Shown here: positions 1-10,830 of the stretch, one piece after another
How the letters are laid out: each line of letters starts with the position of its first letter
Numbering within the stretch: the first letter of the stretch is position 1
Assembly: GCA_021399435.1 (NCBI GenBank)
Contig: JAJTUP010000122.1
Span: forward strand, 62,001 to 126,000
DNA length: 64,000 bases
Direction: 5' to 3'
Source: Diaporthe sp. PMI_573
Taxonomy: Eukaryota > Ascomycota > Sordariomycetes > Diaporthales > Diaporthaceae
The notes under the pieces: model-generated
Told to the model about the DNA's origin: nothing
The model's database searches: none
The model's input: only the letters and a program-made list of their open reading frames with translations
Position numbers and translations under genes: made by a program

Positions 1-2286
1 CCAACAATATCTCAAACAGCAGGATGGTGGTGATTGGACGCGGTTCAACAACATCTCGACGGAGGGTCAGAAGCGCCTGCAGGCCATAAGGACTGTTGCT
101 GACTTATGGAAGGCGGAATTGGTGCGTCATTATGGTTTTCTCTCAAGGCAGAGGAAATACTGCGACACACTTTGCGCAGCCGCAAAGAAAGTGAGGTGGG
201 AAGAGGCTGTGGTGATTTTGAACCAATGCATCTACCAAAGAGCACAGCCCAGTAAAGATGGGCGGACACCAAAGGTGAAAAACCACATCAATCCGATTGA
301 ACAATGCGATTTAGCCAAGCTTCGGTCTGGTGAATATCCAAAGGTCATTGTATCAAATTTGGAAGGCTTTGGCCTGGACAAATATGGGCTCCTTGTGCGG
401 AAGAAATGGGCGATGGAAAACACCACGGGTTCGCTTTTCCCTCCGCATTCTGTGAATTCAGCGCTTACTGATATTCCTCAGATCGTGCTATAGTTGCCAA
501 TTCGGGTAGAGCCGCACACCGATCAACACAACCTTCAGTATTGTCACAAGATACCCAGCCGTCGCCAGCCCAGCCAGACCAGGATACGCCACTATCCCCA
601 TCATCAACACCACCGCCAGCATCATCACAAGGCACCCAGCCATCACCAGCCCAGCCAGAAGGCACCCAGCCGTCACCAGCCCAGCCAGACTGGGACACAG
701 CGTTGCCCCCATCATCAACACCGCCACCAGCATCATCACAAGGCACCCAGCCATCGCCAGCCCAGCCAGACTGGGACACAGCGTTGCCACCGTTATCAAC
801 ACCACCGCCAGCATCATCACAAGGCACCCAGCCATCGCCAGCCCAGCCAGACTGGGACACGCCATTGCCCCCATCATCACCGTCAACTACTCTCACCTCG
901 CCTCCGCAGCAGTTACCAGAAGTCGACAATGTTGAGCACGCTCCCTCCGCAACCATAGCTTCGCCTTGTATTTCGTTATCACACCAGCACTCACCAGTTG
1001 AGTGCGGAAATTTGTCTTCATCGCCTCGATTCGCAACAGCGCCATTACCCTCCCAGCTTCCATTAGCAGAGTCTGCAACCGTCTCATCCTTGCCTCAACC
1101 AATACCCCGTCGATCACAATCAGAGGCCAGGGCAGAAGCTGAGGAGGTTGAGGGTACTCTGTCATCTCCACTGTCACCCACCCGGTATTCATCAGCTGAA
1201 GCTAGGGATGCTTCCTTGCCTTCGACGTCACCTCAGCCGTTAACCTCCCACTTTTCATCTTCAGACAGTTCCCCAACCTCGACACCGCCTTTGCCATCGC
1301 CTTCCCAAACGTTAGTGGAGGCTCAGAAAGCGAAAAGGGCAAGTCCAGGATGTATCCCCTCGGCGAAAAAACAGAAGGTTTCTCATCCCCTTCTTGAGAA
1401 GCCGACACACCCAGCTGAAGTTGAAGAGCCTCATATCTCTGGCCTTGAAAAACGTCTTCTTACATCCTTCGCTAGAATTATCAACGACGAGGGTGTTGGC
1501 TTCGATGCGTTCTCTACAGCAGTCCAAAAAGCCCTTCAACACTGCCAGAGCATACAGCGTGAACATGCTGGGTTTCAAGAATTTGAGCCGAATAAGACTC
1601 CATACCAGGAAACGGGTGTAACCGACACCGGAATCTCTTGCTGTGCTGTGACCGATCTTCGTGCGATCACTGCTACCAGCAGCCAGCCATCTGCTCTCCC
1701 GGCAGAAGCCCTCTCACCATCACCAGGCTGCCAAAACCCGAGGCCACAGCCACAGGACACTGATTCCCCGATTCGGGGCCTAGTGCCTCCCCAGCATACA
1801 CATGATAAAGTTGACCAAACAGATGTAATTTCGGATGGTAGCTACGCTTCTTCCCCTCTTTCCATTCCTCTTTAACTGACTTAAGATATAGATCCACCGC
1901 TTAGCTCCACATCCTATATTGTGGACAAAGAACAGGTGTTGTGGGCCCTTGGTAATCATGCGAGTGATGATCAAGACTTCACTTTAGTTATCCTTGAAAC
2001 AGCTTTGGATAGCCGTGGTCAGATGAGATGTTTCATTACATTCAAAATTTCCGAACCCGCAGCTGATGGGCTGGCTCGCCAGCCTGGCGATCCACCGGAG
2101 AGCTCTTCCGGAGTTATTCGACTTGTAACTGCAATTCCGATCACGCGACATGGCGTACGCTCAGCTGTTGAACAAGGGTCTAATTTCTTTCTAAACATCC
2201 CTGTGCCTCCAAAACTGCCTTTCATAACAACTTGGGTTATATTTGATGTTGGTATGCATTTGAGAAAACATTATGTATCTAGCTAA
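1..2286 (+). CDS. uncharacterised proline-rich repeat protein, 5'-partial
   Basis: The gene enters from the left edge; no start is visible. I infer three exons: 2-428, 482-1837 and 1892-2286. The frame 2 to frame 1 change near 429-481 is resolved by a 53-nt intron (donor GTTCGC, branch-like GCTTACTG, acceptor CCTCAG). Two stops at 1873-1884 are removed by a 54-nt intron (GTAGCT, branch AACTGAC, acceptor ATATAG) that keeps frame; an acceptor at 1885 is also in frame. The first exon is a charged globular segment. The second holds a tandem Ser/Pro/Gln repeat, a long low-complexity Ser/Pro/Thr stretch, a basic AKKQK patch and a helical stretch (HISGLEKRLLTSFARII). The last exon looks globular (TFKISEP, VRSAVEQGSNFF). 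I recognise no family. The 3' end lies tail-to-tail with the minus-strand gene, and a GTATGC near 2252 might start another intron, so the end is uncertain. Confidence 0.55.
544..879 (+). repeat. coding minisatellite, 81-nt unit
   Basis: The unit encodes 27 residues starting SQGTQPSPAQPDWDT and ending STPPPAS. Copies lie at about 544-624, 625-735 (with a 30-nt partial unit inserted), 736-816 and 817-879 (partial). All copies keep frame, so length variation would change only linker length in the host protein. Confidence 0.85.
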
Positions 2287-3086
2287 TGAGATTTTGACGC
2301 TTCAAGAAATTCAAGGCATCCGAACGTGTTCTAATTTTATCCCGCGATGTCTGACCAATTACATGGCCCGTGGGACCCGTACCATGATACTCTTTACCAT
2401 CCGAACAGACAGAAGGTTGACCATTGTAGATGGTGAACGTCCAACCAGTCTGTCGATATTCACGACAGTTATGAGCACGTGAAGAATCTATCATTAAAGT
2501 TCCTACGTCCCCTAGTACAAGTTCCATCACCTTGGGTGATGGGTCGTCCATCTTGACCGTGGATGATGGGTTGTCCAGAACTTCGAGTGCGAAGACGCTG
2601 CTCAAGTTGAATTTGTTGAGGAATCGAAGTAAATCGGAGTAGAATTCGCTGCCAACACTGGCCAGGTTGGGGATTTTGCCAGTATGGTACTCATATGGGT
2701 GGAAACCGCTCCCGGTCTGAATGAACGTGTAACCATGCAATTCGTTGAGGTTCAAGGAGCTGGTCTCGACAGGCCGTGTCCAGCGAGGCAGAGTCTCGTC
2801 CCCGACAAGAACAGTTCCCTCTGCAAGGGAAAAGTGTCCATGGAGTAAGTGGGCCCCAAAGTAGTCGTGGGCATTGTGTCGGACAAAAATCTTGGCAAGG
2901 CCGTCAAGATGTTCTTGTTCAACAACAGGTTGGTCTGAGTCGGAGGGGAGATCGTTGTAACTATAGAATTAGATTAGCTGACATTAACGCATAGGAAAAA
3001 GTAGCGTACATCTGTCGGCTCCGCTCCAGATCTGTCAATGTCAGGGTCTTGTGAAGACCAGGAACTTCAGGGACTTCGACCTCCAT
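2279..3086 (-). CDS. uncharacterised conserved-looking protein, two exons, 252 aa
   Basis: Exon 1 runs 3086-3010 and exon 2 runs 2960-2279 on the minus strand. The 49-nt intron has donor GTACGC, branch GCTAATC and acceptor TATAG, and the join keeps frame (77 + 682 nt). The start is the ATG at 3086 (MEVEVPEVPGLHKTL). The protein has an aromatic and His-rich core (RHNAHDYFGAHLLHGHF), a VLVGDETLPRW segment and a C-terminal region around HNCREYRQTGWTF. There is no signal peptide, membrane segment or recognised domain. The His-rich core could bind metal, but that is a guess. It is tail-to-tail with the gene ending at 2286, overlapping by 8 bp. Confidence 0.7.
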
Positions 3087-4222
3087 CGTGATAACGTACT
3101 TGTCGTTCCCTAACTTTCTGTAAAAGTCATGAAGAGAGTGCGGATGCGCTATTTAATGTGAGGTTGGGTTGACGTCGTGGCGAGAAGGAAAAACAGGTTG
3201 GAGGGCGGGAGAAAGCCGAAAACCACTTAGCCGAAACCCCTCTTCTCTGCCTCGTGACCATTCTCCTGTCACATGCTAAAGTGTCTACGCGGAAGCGCTT
3301 TAACGTTACTAAGCAAAGCGGGAGTGAGGGGTCAGACTAGCGCAGCATTCTCTATTTACCGTGCGCAGCTGAGCGTGACTCAGGAGACGGAAGGTGTGGC
3401 TGGGGAGGACCGGGCAGCTTCGCGTCCATTCCAAGGGGTCAAAATCTCCCCTGCTAAGCCTGTTCTGCACAGCCACCACAGCCACCCAGATTACCAAGAA
3501 AACTTGGTCCCATCCGCTGTTCTGTCACATGCTTTACGATGTTCTCTAACCTCATATCATTCATAATCAAGAGTACACCAAGGCATTTGCCATGTTGACC
3601 GACGCCTCAGCAGAATTCCGTCGGGCATTTTCCTCCGAAACTAACCAGAGCGCAGCCAGGAGATAATACATTGACCTAGTTACGAAAAGGATGAACAGAC
3701 AAACTGACAGGCTCATTTGAGCGGCGTCATTTCTCAACTGTGTGGGCAGGAACGGGTGATCCGCAGCACAGCACTCGGTACCGCTATTTCCCTTGCCCCT
3801 GGTTGCCCCTGATGTCCAATAGCCTCGAGCTCTACTTTCCTCCGAAGCGGTACTGGTGTCCTGTTTGAGCCAATTCATCATAGCAGCTTCCTGATGTACC
3901 CTGCAGGCATACGACGAACACACGCTTGGTGAACTGGCCGATCAGCACAAGGAGGGCTTCGGAAGCAGACGTGTATCGTTCATGGAATATGACAACGAGG
4001 TGACATTGTGCAATGGCCATTCCAGGGGCCACCCGAGACGCGCTGTTGGCCCACCCATCGATGGCTAACTAGGCGGATGCGGCCACTGGAGTATAAGATA
4101 TCAGCTTGTAGAAGGTTGGATCAATATCAAAGAACAAATGTCTCTTCCCAATATTCTCGACACCTTTCTCCGATAAATTCGTTAGTATAGCAACCCCATC
4201 GGGAGCAAGAAGCAACGTCGAC
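3087..4222. other. intergenic, no supported gene
   Basis: Open frames on both strands (for example 3273-3566 plus and 3567-3923 minus) overlap each other, lack splice or domain support and look random. The segment probably holds the 5' regions of the flanking divergent genes. Confidence 0.5.
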
Positions 4223-4831
4223 ATGACAAACGAATTGCAACCCGGTGTCGATGAAAACAAATTGGGCCGGATCCCTCTATTGGCGTCAGACACCGAAGCA
4301 GAATTGCAAAGCCCAACCCCTTCTGAGATCACATATATCTCAAGTTCAGGTCCATTGGGGAGCGAAGATGTCTCATCAATCCCCTCCAAGTCCATGGATG
4401 GGCTTTCAAGTAGGTGGGGACAGAGTATCAACTGCATCTCTCATACGCTGATAAGCCCAGGCCCGTCTTGGTTCATCTCTAAAGGCACAGCTCGGGATGA
4501 GTATGTTGAGTTCCCCTGGACGGTGTCCGTCCGGCTACCGGCCCTTGAGGTTTTTCGTACCCCGGCCACCGGTTCCGATTTCGAAGCCCTCCGACAATAC
4601 GTAAAGGGCGAGTCGTGGCTGCCTCCCAGGTGGAGCATTAAAAAAGTCTGCTATCATTGGCAGCTGCCCTGCGAAGGTGACACGGAAATCGATGCGACTC
4701 TTACCATTGAAAGCCTCGTTTTGCTTGAGGAAATAAATGAGTGTATTGATAAGGGCAACTTGATGGTTCCGGACTGGTTTGATACTTGGAGGAAGTCTGC
4801 AGATGCTCAGAAGTGGAGGAACTCTTTGTAG
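4223..4831 (+). CDS. uncharacterised protein, paralog of the 8046-8848 gene
   Basis: The start ATG gives MTNELQPGVDEN. A 51-nt phase-1 intron (4410-4460, donor GTAGGT, branch CGCTGATAAG, acceptor CCCAG) would be read through in frame, but the paralog at 8046-8848 has an intron at the matching place with the same GCTGATAAG, so I splice it out. The product is about 185 aa. The N-terminal third is acidic and Ser-rich. The C-terminal domain shares with the paralog the motifs ESWLPPRWS, SLVLLEEINECIDKGN and PDWFDTWRKSA. I recognise no known domain, membrane segment or signal peptide. The function is unknown; the pair is a local diverged duplication. Confidence 0.7.
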   Translation: MTNELQPGVDENKLGRIPLLASDTEAELQSPTPSEITYISSSGPLGSEDVSSIPSKSMDGLSSRWGQSINCISHTLISPGPSWFISKGTARDEYVEFPWTVSVRLPALEVFRTPATGSDFEALRQYVKGESWLPPRWSIKKVCYHWQLPCEGDTEIDATLTIESLVLLEEINECIDKGNLMVPDWFDTWRKSADAQKWRNSL

Positions 4832-6554
4832 GCATATCAAAACGATGATCAGGTGGATATGTCTGATCCACAGATAGTTAAGGATGAGCATAAAGCTATT
4901 TAGATTGTCTCTGATATTTGCCTCAAGCTTGCCCCAAAGCTTTTAAAGCTACTTCTGCTGCATCTTCTTTTGCATTGTGGTGGCCCTTAAACCAGAATCT
5001 GCCTTCGTATTTATGTAAACCTACAATAACCTCACATGACCACGCGGTTCGCCCGCCTATATGACTCTTGGTTATTGATGGACTTTAATGGTAAGCTATT
5101 TAGTTTGGGTTGATTTTACCTCTCTTATCAGAAAAGAATTGATAACGGGGTGTTATACCATAGGGTTGGTAATAATCTAATTTTAAGATTAGTAATATTT
5201 GCCTTAGAAATGGGCAGAAAGGAGGACCTTCAAGCTCTTTCTGCCATTGAGGGAGCTGCTGGCTGGCTTTGGGAGCCATTGGGTGGAGTCTAGCGTATTG
5301 CTTGTGTGTGGAGAGGAGATGTTGTGTGCTTATGGGCTTGTATGTGAGCTGTGCTTGTATAGCAGATGGAATTATCTTTAAACTTGAGAGACATTTGCCT
5401 TTATTTATGTCTCGCGCGTCGGCTTCAGTTGGATCTCCATCACGGCTCGCACTTCGAATTCGATGTGCAAGCGAGGTAGTGTAGACGTCATTATAGATTG
5501 ACAGATCACTATGCCAGCTGATCCGTTGTGGTGGGACCCACAACCGCCATATCCGCAAGAGTAAGAGTAGCCCTGCTGCTGGATGGTGCTCCTTGCATCT
5601 CCTTGCTTGGTGTTGTGTAACAGATCCTTTTCCGTCCACACAGCTCCAGTGCCTAGCCCTGGGATGCTACAAACGTGGTGTGCGACAAGTGACTAGTACT
5701 GTTTGGTTTGAGGTGTGGGTGCCTTCAACCTGCTGTATGCCCCATTCCCGCCAGGCAGGGGCTACAACCTGTAGGTCTTGTTCCCACCATGCAGGGCTAC
5801 AGCCTATACGTGCCAAGAATCTGACGAGACTGAGTCACATATCTCACAGGACCTATACATGAGCTATGTATCAATATGGCAAACCGCTGCATGCCCTCCG
5901 TGGCCTTTGACCGTCTTAGTGTAGGGCCGCCATGCTCGAGCCCCTGCACGGCGGGAAAAAAGGAATGAGACCTGAGGATCTCATGGGCGTTTCCACCATA
6001 ACTATGCCTTGTCATGAAATGGCGTCTTGTAAATATGGTGTCGTGTGAATGATTAGAATGGCCGTCGTCATGGTAGACATGGTCGCCCGTGGTCCTCCGC
6101 TTATATGATGACAACATTTACACCAATTTTGGATGATCGACTCTTACGACACTCTGTCCAATTTCTTTGAATATTCAGCTTCCGTTTGAGATGGAAATGT
6201 TCTATTAGATCTATGATATGAGCAGCTGGCACCGTCACGGCCCTCCACTACGTCCCACCAGGGGTGAAACTTCCATTACTAATCCTTCCTAGAACCCACA
6301 ACCGGACGAGGTTCTAGGCAAACATCGTCTTTTGGTCTGTGTGTCCCAATTGTCTCCGAGGCTGGACCATAACGGCCGTGCAATGTCTGTTGATGTTCCG
6401 GAACCCGTGAGAAGGTATTGTACTTGAGACATTACCAAACGAAGTAGTAGTAGTTGATTGTGAGCTCAGTCCCGGGCGGAATGGGCTTGTCCCCGGATGA
6501 AAGGGCATGTGCACCTGCAACCCCACACCAATGCGTAAACGGGCGGGTCCTACT
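4832..6554. other. intergenic, no supported gene
   Basis: The first part (about 4890-5230) is AT-rich. The 179-residue minus frame at 5100-5639 has no domain and a random-looking composition. Nothing else in the segment is supported. Confidence 0.45.
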
Positions 6555-6789
6555 GTAGCGCGAACAGGGTGCCACAAGGCCTTGGGTCGCGCCCGGACGG
6601 GCAGTATCCCCGTTTCGGCTTAGACGTAGCCACGTTCTTGGTCCTTTCCCGATCGGTCAGAAAATCAGTACTGAGCCTCCAAACAACCTCGACGGGGAAA
6701 ATGGAAAATGGATGACGAAAGTGAACACAGACCGACTCAGCCCTCCGACCTCGAGATCATATTTTATCTGCCGGATCATGCAGTTGGTG
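6555..6789 (+). repeat. direct repeat, copy 1 (promoter plus first 27 codons)
   Basis: This block matches 9817-10044 almost base for base. By eye there are three substitutions and one 7-nt insertion (ATGGAAA just before the start codon). It carries the upstream region and the first 27 codons of the gene that is complete at 9963-10830. Similarity stops sharply after GTTGGTG. Confidence 0.9.
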
Positions 6790-6962
6790 CTCAAGTCTCC
6801 TTTCCACAGCCTGGGCACTCCCCCCCCCATTTATGCCCTGGCCACCACAATTACCACAGGTGCCCTGGCCACTACAATTACCACAGGCGCCCTGGCCACC
6901 ACATTCACCATAGGCCGACGACATCCTTGCTGGGTGTTTGGGATCGCGTGAGGTTTGTGTAA
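6708..6962 (+). pseudogene. truncated duplicate of the 9963-10830 gene
   Basis: It opens with the same 27 residues as the complete copy (MDDESEHRPTQPSDLEIIFY onward), then switches to unrelated sequence at 6790 and reads through a run of C and a 27-nt tandem repeat (CPGHHNYHR-type peptides) to a stop. The whole remaining domain of the complete gene is missing. A transcript is possible because the upstream block was copied too, but the product would be an 84-aa stump. Confidence 0.75.
6835..6912 (+). repeat. 27-nt tandem repeat, three copies
   Basis: Units at 6835-6861, 6862-6888 and 6889-6912 share GCCCTGGCCACCACA and ATTACCACAGG; the third is shortened. It starts 45 nt past the breakpoint of the duplicated block. 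Confidence 0.85.
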
Positions 6963-8045
6963 AAATATGTGCAACGACGGGTGCTATGGGTGTGGCGAAG
7001 AGAGAGAAGTTTTTGGAGCGGGGGACCGAATTTACTGTAGAGTCAGGGTTCCTCACATCCCACTTAGCCGAACTTACCCGAGCCCCGCTTTCTCGAAACT
7101 ATTTCACCAGGCTGACTCCGATTATGTCTTCAACGCGCCTACACCGGGTAGCCAATCGGGGAATGCTAACCTATGAGACCTGCGAAATGGCGGGACGACG
7201 TCCTCACCCCGACGATAAGACAGCCCGAGTTGAAGACAAGCGGCACCACTGTCGTGCATCGTGCAATGACCAATTGTCGAAAGTATGCGGTGAGTAACAG
7301 AACAACGTCTCAATATGGCCACCATTGGGTTCGGAGCTACCTGGAACCCTCCCGCGCCCCCAAGCCGCCGGGACTAGCAACGGAAGCCACGCGCTTCCAT
7401 GGAAGCACTGTGCAGAGAAGGGATGGCCCTCGTCGGTGGCCGGGCCCACGCCTTTGGCGCTAGTGGTGGTGACGGTCGCTCCGCATCCACTTCCACCAGG
7501 AACTCCAACCAGCCGTGCACCGTGCTCACACAACAAAGAGGCACGCCTTAGACCTACATCCCCGATGACCAAGCATATATGTTTGGCAGTTGAGTGGGCC
7601 ATCAACGGACGGGAATGCCACTCGCGTGCCAGGACCGCTTGATGTGGCATCTGGTTGAGGCATCTATTTCGGAAAATTTGAATGCAAATCTGCTCTCGGT
7701 AGCCAACCTGGAAACAACATGTCGCCGCCTCACGGGCTGCACGCTGGCTCGCTCGATCTTTTCAACCAACGATCCATGATGTCCACCGCGAGCCGGGTGC
7801 TGGGAGGGTAGCATGGGAGGCGGAAGCGACCGGGTATTTCACACCGGTCGAGCCATGCTGGCATCGTGCCTTCCTGGTAGCTAATTAGACGTGGTACCTA
7901 GTCTTCTCCCTCTGTGTTCGATTTTGTAGAGAAATATGTATAAAGGCGGAGGGTTGATTGCGCCTGCGAACTTGTTTGGGATTTTTGAGTAAAGTCCTCT
8001 TCTCCATCTCGTTAATGGGAATCCTGACTTCGCAGCACCATCAAC
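6963..8045. other. intergenic, no supported gene
   Basis: Overlapping frames on both strands between 7122 and 7814 (up to 148 residues) show no domain and no consistent splice model. The right end is the promoter region of the gene at 8046. Confidence 0.45.
7939..7944 (+). promoter_or_regulatory. TATA-box-like site upstream of the 8046 gene
   Basis: TATAAA lies about 100 nt before the ATG at 8046, a normal place for a TATA element plus a short leader in filamentous fungi. It rests on sequence match only. Confidence 0.4.
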
Positions 8046-8848
8046 ATGGCAAGCGAGTTGCGACCTGACTTTCACGGCAACCCAGAGCCTCAGGCCGACT
8101 TAGACATCCAGGGTTGTTCAGAGTCTGATTCCGGACCTGAGTCTCCCGGGAGTCTTGAGCCACTCTCGAGCACAGAAGACATCCAAGACATGAGGCCCGG
8201 CAGCCCGGACTCTTCGCATACCTGGTTCGACGATATCCAAGACAACTTGGTATGCTATGATACTCTAAGGCCCGGCAGCCCATCTACTAGTAAGCAAATG
8301 ATTAATCACGTCATCTGTCTTATATGCTGATAAGTATAGAACCACTTTGGAGCATCGTCAGAGCCACATATCAGGATGGATTTATCAACTTTCCCAATAT
8401 GGTGCCTCGCATATATCTTGAAGGCATTGGGACGGTCTGGATACCGACCGTTAAGGCCGTCTGTACCCGCGCTACTGATCTTGATGCCGAAACTGTAAGA
8501 CCGTACATACCGGGCGAGTGGTGGTTGCCTCCTACCTGGAGCGTTCACTGCGCGACGTATAGGTGGAAGTCTTCGACCGACAAATACATGGAGACGACCC
8601 TGAGCATTTGGAGTTTTGTCTCGTTGGAGGAAATAGACGGTTGTATTGGTGCAGGGAACATTATAATTCCGCCTTGGTTTACTACTTGGAGGAAGTTTGC
8701 CACTGTTCAAAAGGCTATCCTGAGCAAAGGAACAAGGCAAATGCAGCGAGCCAGAAGATACCGAGATGGCGTCATGTATGGTGACAACTCCGCGCCGCAG
8801 GTCACTATGAGAAGTTCTAGAGAATCGATTCCTTCATTGAAGTTTTGA
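8046..8848 (+). CDS. uncharacterised protein, paralog of the 4223-4831 gene, 250 aa
   Basis: Two exons, 8046-8289 and 8340-8848, are joined in frame across a 50-nt intron (donor GTAAGC, branch GCTGATAAG, acceptor TATAG). The product starts MASELRPDFHGN, against MTNELQPGVDEN in the paralog. An acidic, Pro/Ser-rich N-terminus contains DIQDMRPGSPDSS and a partly repeated TLRPGSPS. The C-terminal domain carries GEWWLPPTWS, SFVSLEEIDGCIGAGN and PPWFTTWRKFA, matching the paralog. It is longer than the paralog at the C-terminus, with a basic tail (TRQMQRARRYRDG). No known domain is recognised. Confidence 0.75.
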
Positions 8849-9816
8849 GGACTTGCAAGATTTCAGAAGGGCCAGATGGCACGAAGCATCCTGATACATT
8901 CCCCTACTGCTTCCGATAGCTGCGATACGACAGCCCAACAACAGTCGCACTCCGTCATTGTTTCGGAGGCGCCTCCAACTTTTCTCTCCCAGTCACGAAC
9001 AAGTGCCTGCCCGGACGGAATTTGCATCAGGTGTTCGCTCTGGACAGAGATCAGGTGTTCGCTATGGACAGAGCCACCGTCTGACAGCGCATAACGTGTA
9101 CCGAGACCTAGCTCTCTAGATGGTGCTGAGCTGGTGATGATCAGGTGTGGTTGACTCTCAATAATGGTCTCCAACTGGTCCAATGATAGAACACTGTGGC
9201 TCTGAGACTTTGGTAGTTAGCAGTTATCATTACAAGCCCAAAAAAGTTTCCTACCTCGGCCATATTCTTCGCGTACCTGTGCCGTGTGGGAAAGGTTGCT
9301 GCTATTTTTCTCGGAATTTCGTCCTCTGCAGAGAATTATTCAATCTTATCTGAACAAACGGTCCGAGGGGAACACCAACTTATTAAGGAGGAGGCCGTGT
9401 GGTGCTTAAGTCATCCAACCACAACTTGACCTTGTAGCAAGTAATACTCCTCACCAAGCTGGTGATCCTAGCCGTAGGGTCTGTGTCGTGGTGTGGGACC
9501 ATATGTGAGTGGGTCTATAAAGCAGGGGTGTTTTAAGTGTGCGTGAAAGCGACAGCAGCATCACCTGGGAGCGAAGTCGGCTGAGAAGGTGATCGCTTCA
9601 TGAGAGTTTCTCCTGCGGGATTTATGCAGTTAGTAGAGTCATCATGATCGCTGAACCTGGAGACAAGAACAAGCATGCTGTGGAAGGGGACAGGGGCGTA
9701 CAAGGTGGTGGGCATCCGATGCAATTTAGCTGGTCTCGAGAACGGAAGCCAACTGCGCCGGCCCTCCGTCTGACAAGGAGACGGGGAACACGGGGTAGCA
9801 CCCGGTCCATCGCACC
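8849..9816. other. intergenic with a 24-nt tandem duplication
   Basis: A two-copy tandem repeat (units 9026-9049 and 9050-9073, GTTCGCTCTGGACAGAG-type, one mismatch) is the only structure seen. Open frames at 8863-9183 and 9533-9895 (minus) have no support. Confidence 0.5.
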
Positions 9817-10044
9817 GTAGCGCGAACAGGGTGCCACAAGGCCTTGGGTCGCGCCCGGACGGGCAGTATCCCCGTTTCGGCTTAGACGTAGCCACCTTCT
9901 TGGTCCTTTCCCGATCGGTCAGAAAATCAGTGCTGAGCCTCCAAACAACCTCGACAGGGAAAATGGATGACGAAAGTGAACACAGACCGACTCAGCCCTC
10001 CGACCTCGAGATCATATTTTATCTGCCGGATCATGCAGTTGGTG
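9817..10044 (+). repeat. direct repeat, copy 2 (attached to the complete gene)
   Basis: It matches 6555-6789 with about three substitutions and lacks the 7-nt insertion. It holds the immediate upstream region and the first 27 codons of the complete gene, so this is probably the source copy. Confidence 0.9.
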
Positions 10045-10830
10045 TGTCCTTGCCGCCGGTGAATAGAGGATCCGGTATACCAACGTGGGAAAGGCTTGCA
10101 GGCCACATCAGCACAGCCACCACATTTCCTCGCTTGCGTGTGGAGGATTGCCTCCAGCTGCTACCAAAGTACAGCGGTGATACAGCTTTAGAGGCTGCAT
10201 TGACTCTTGCATCGAGCATCTCGCAAGATAAGGAGAGGCGAAGCATCCAGGGGATCTTACTCCTCAGCCTCTGTATAGTGTTAGACATGTCAGGGCGTGC
10301 TACTCGACCGAAGATTGATAGCATCATCAAGGTCCTTACCAAGAGTTCGAAACCGAGATACCTTGACACTTTGAAAAGAGGAGCGCGAGTTGCGAACGAG
10401 ATCATCGCCGAGTGGGCTGGGCGGTGTGGAGGAGATCATCTGCAGCAGCTCGATCAGGCCACACAAGCAGTGCTGCAAGGTACGAGATTTATCGATTCAT
10501 TCCAATGTACGGTCTAACCATTTGTGTCATTCAGCTCGCCTCTCCGTTGCCCAATGGGGGACACTAAGTGAGCACTGCACTCAGGTGAAGGAAAGGGTAG
10601 TATCGAGACCTTTGTCTCAAGTACCAACGGGTAATGGGTGCCCAGTACTCATCCCGCCTCTCATCAGTCATATCACCAAGGGTTCCCTGAAGTGCGTCGC
10701 CCCATCTGCAGGACCAGTAGCAAGTTACTGATATCTTAGGCTTGGCGAGGTTTGTCGCTACCTGGGGTATAGCGTTGACCTTACCGCCAGCATGGTTGGC
10801 GTGTCGTACGAGACAGGGAGGTTGGCCTAG
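9963..10830 (+). CDS. uncharacterised helical protein, three exons, 254 aa
   Basis: Exons are 9963-10479, 10535-10691 and 10740-10830. Intron 1 (55 nt) has GTACGA, branch TCTAACC and acceptor ATTCAG. Intron 2 (48 nt) has GTGCGT, branch TTACTGATA and acceptor TCTTAG. Together they give one open frame of 765 nt. The product begins MDDESEHRPTQPSD, has an alpha-rich middle (EAALTLASSISQDKERRSIQ, DSIIKVLTKSSKPRYLDTLK) and ends LGEVCRYLGYSVDLTASMVG. There is no signal peptide or clear membrane helix. I do not recognise the family. A nearly identical promoter and 5' coding block occurs 3.26 kb upstream. Confidence 0.7.

Noticed and set aside
465..956. Glycine/tryptophan-rich minus frames opposite the proline-rich repeat
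   Set aside because: They are antisense shadows of the repeat; the plus frame has splice support and continues on both sides.
5100..5639. 179-residue minus frame
   Set aside because: No domain, no splice context, random-looking composition and an AT-rich start.
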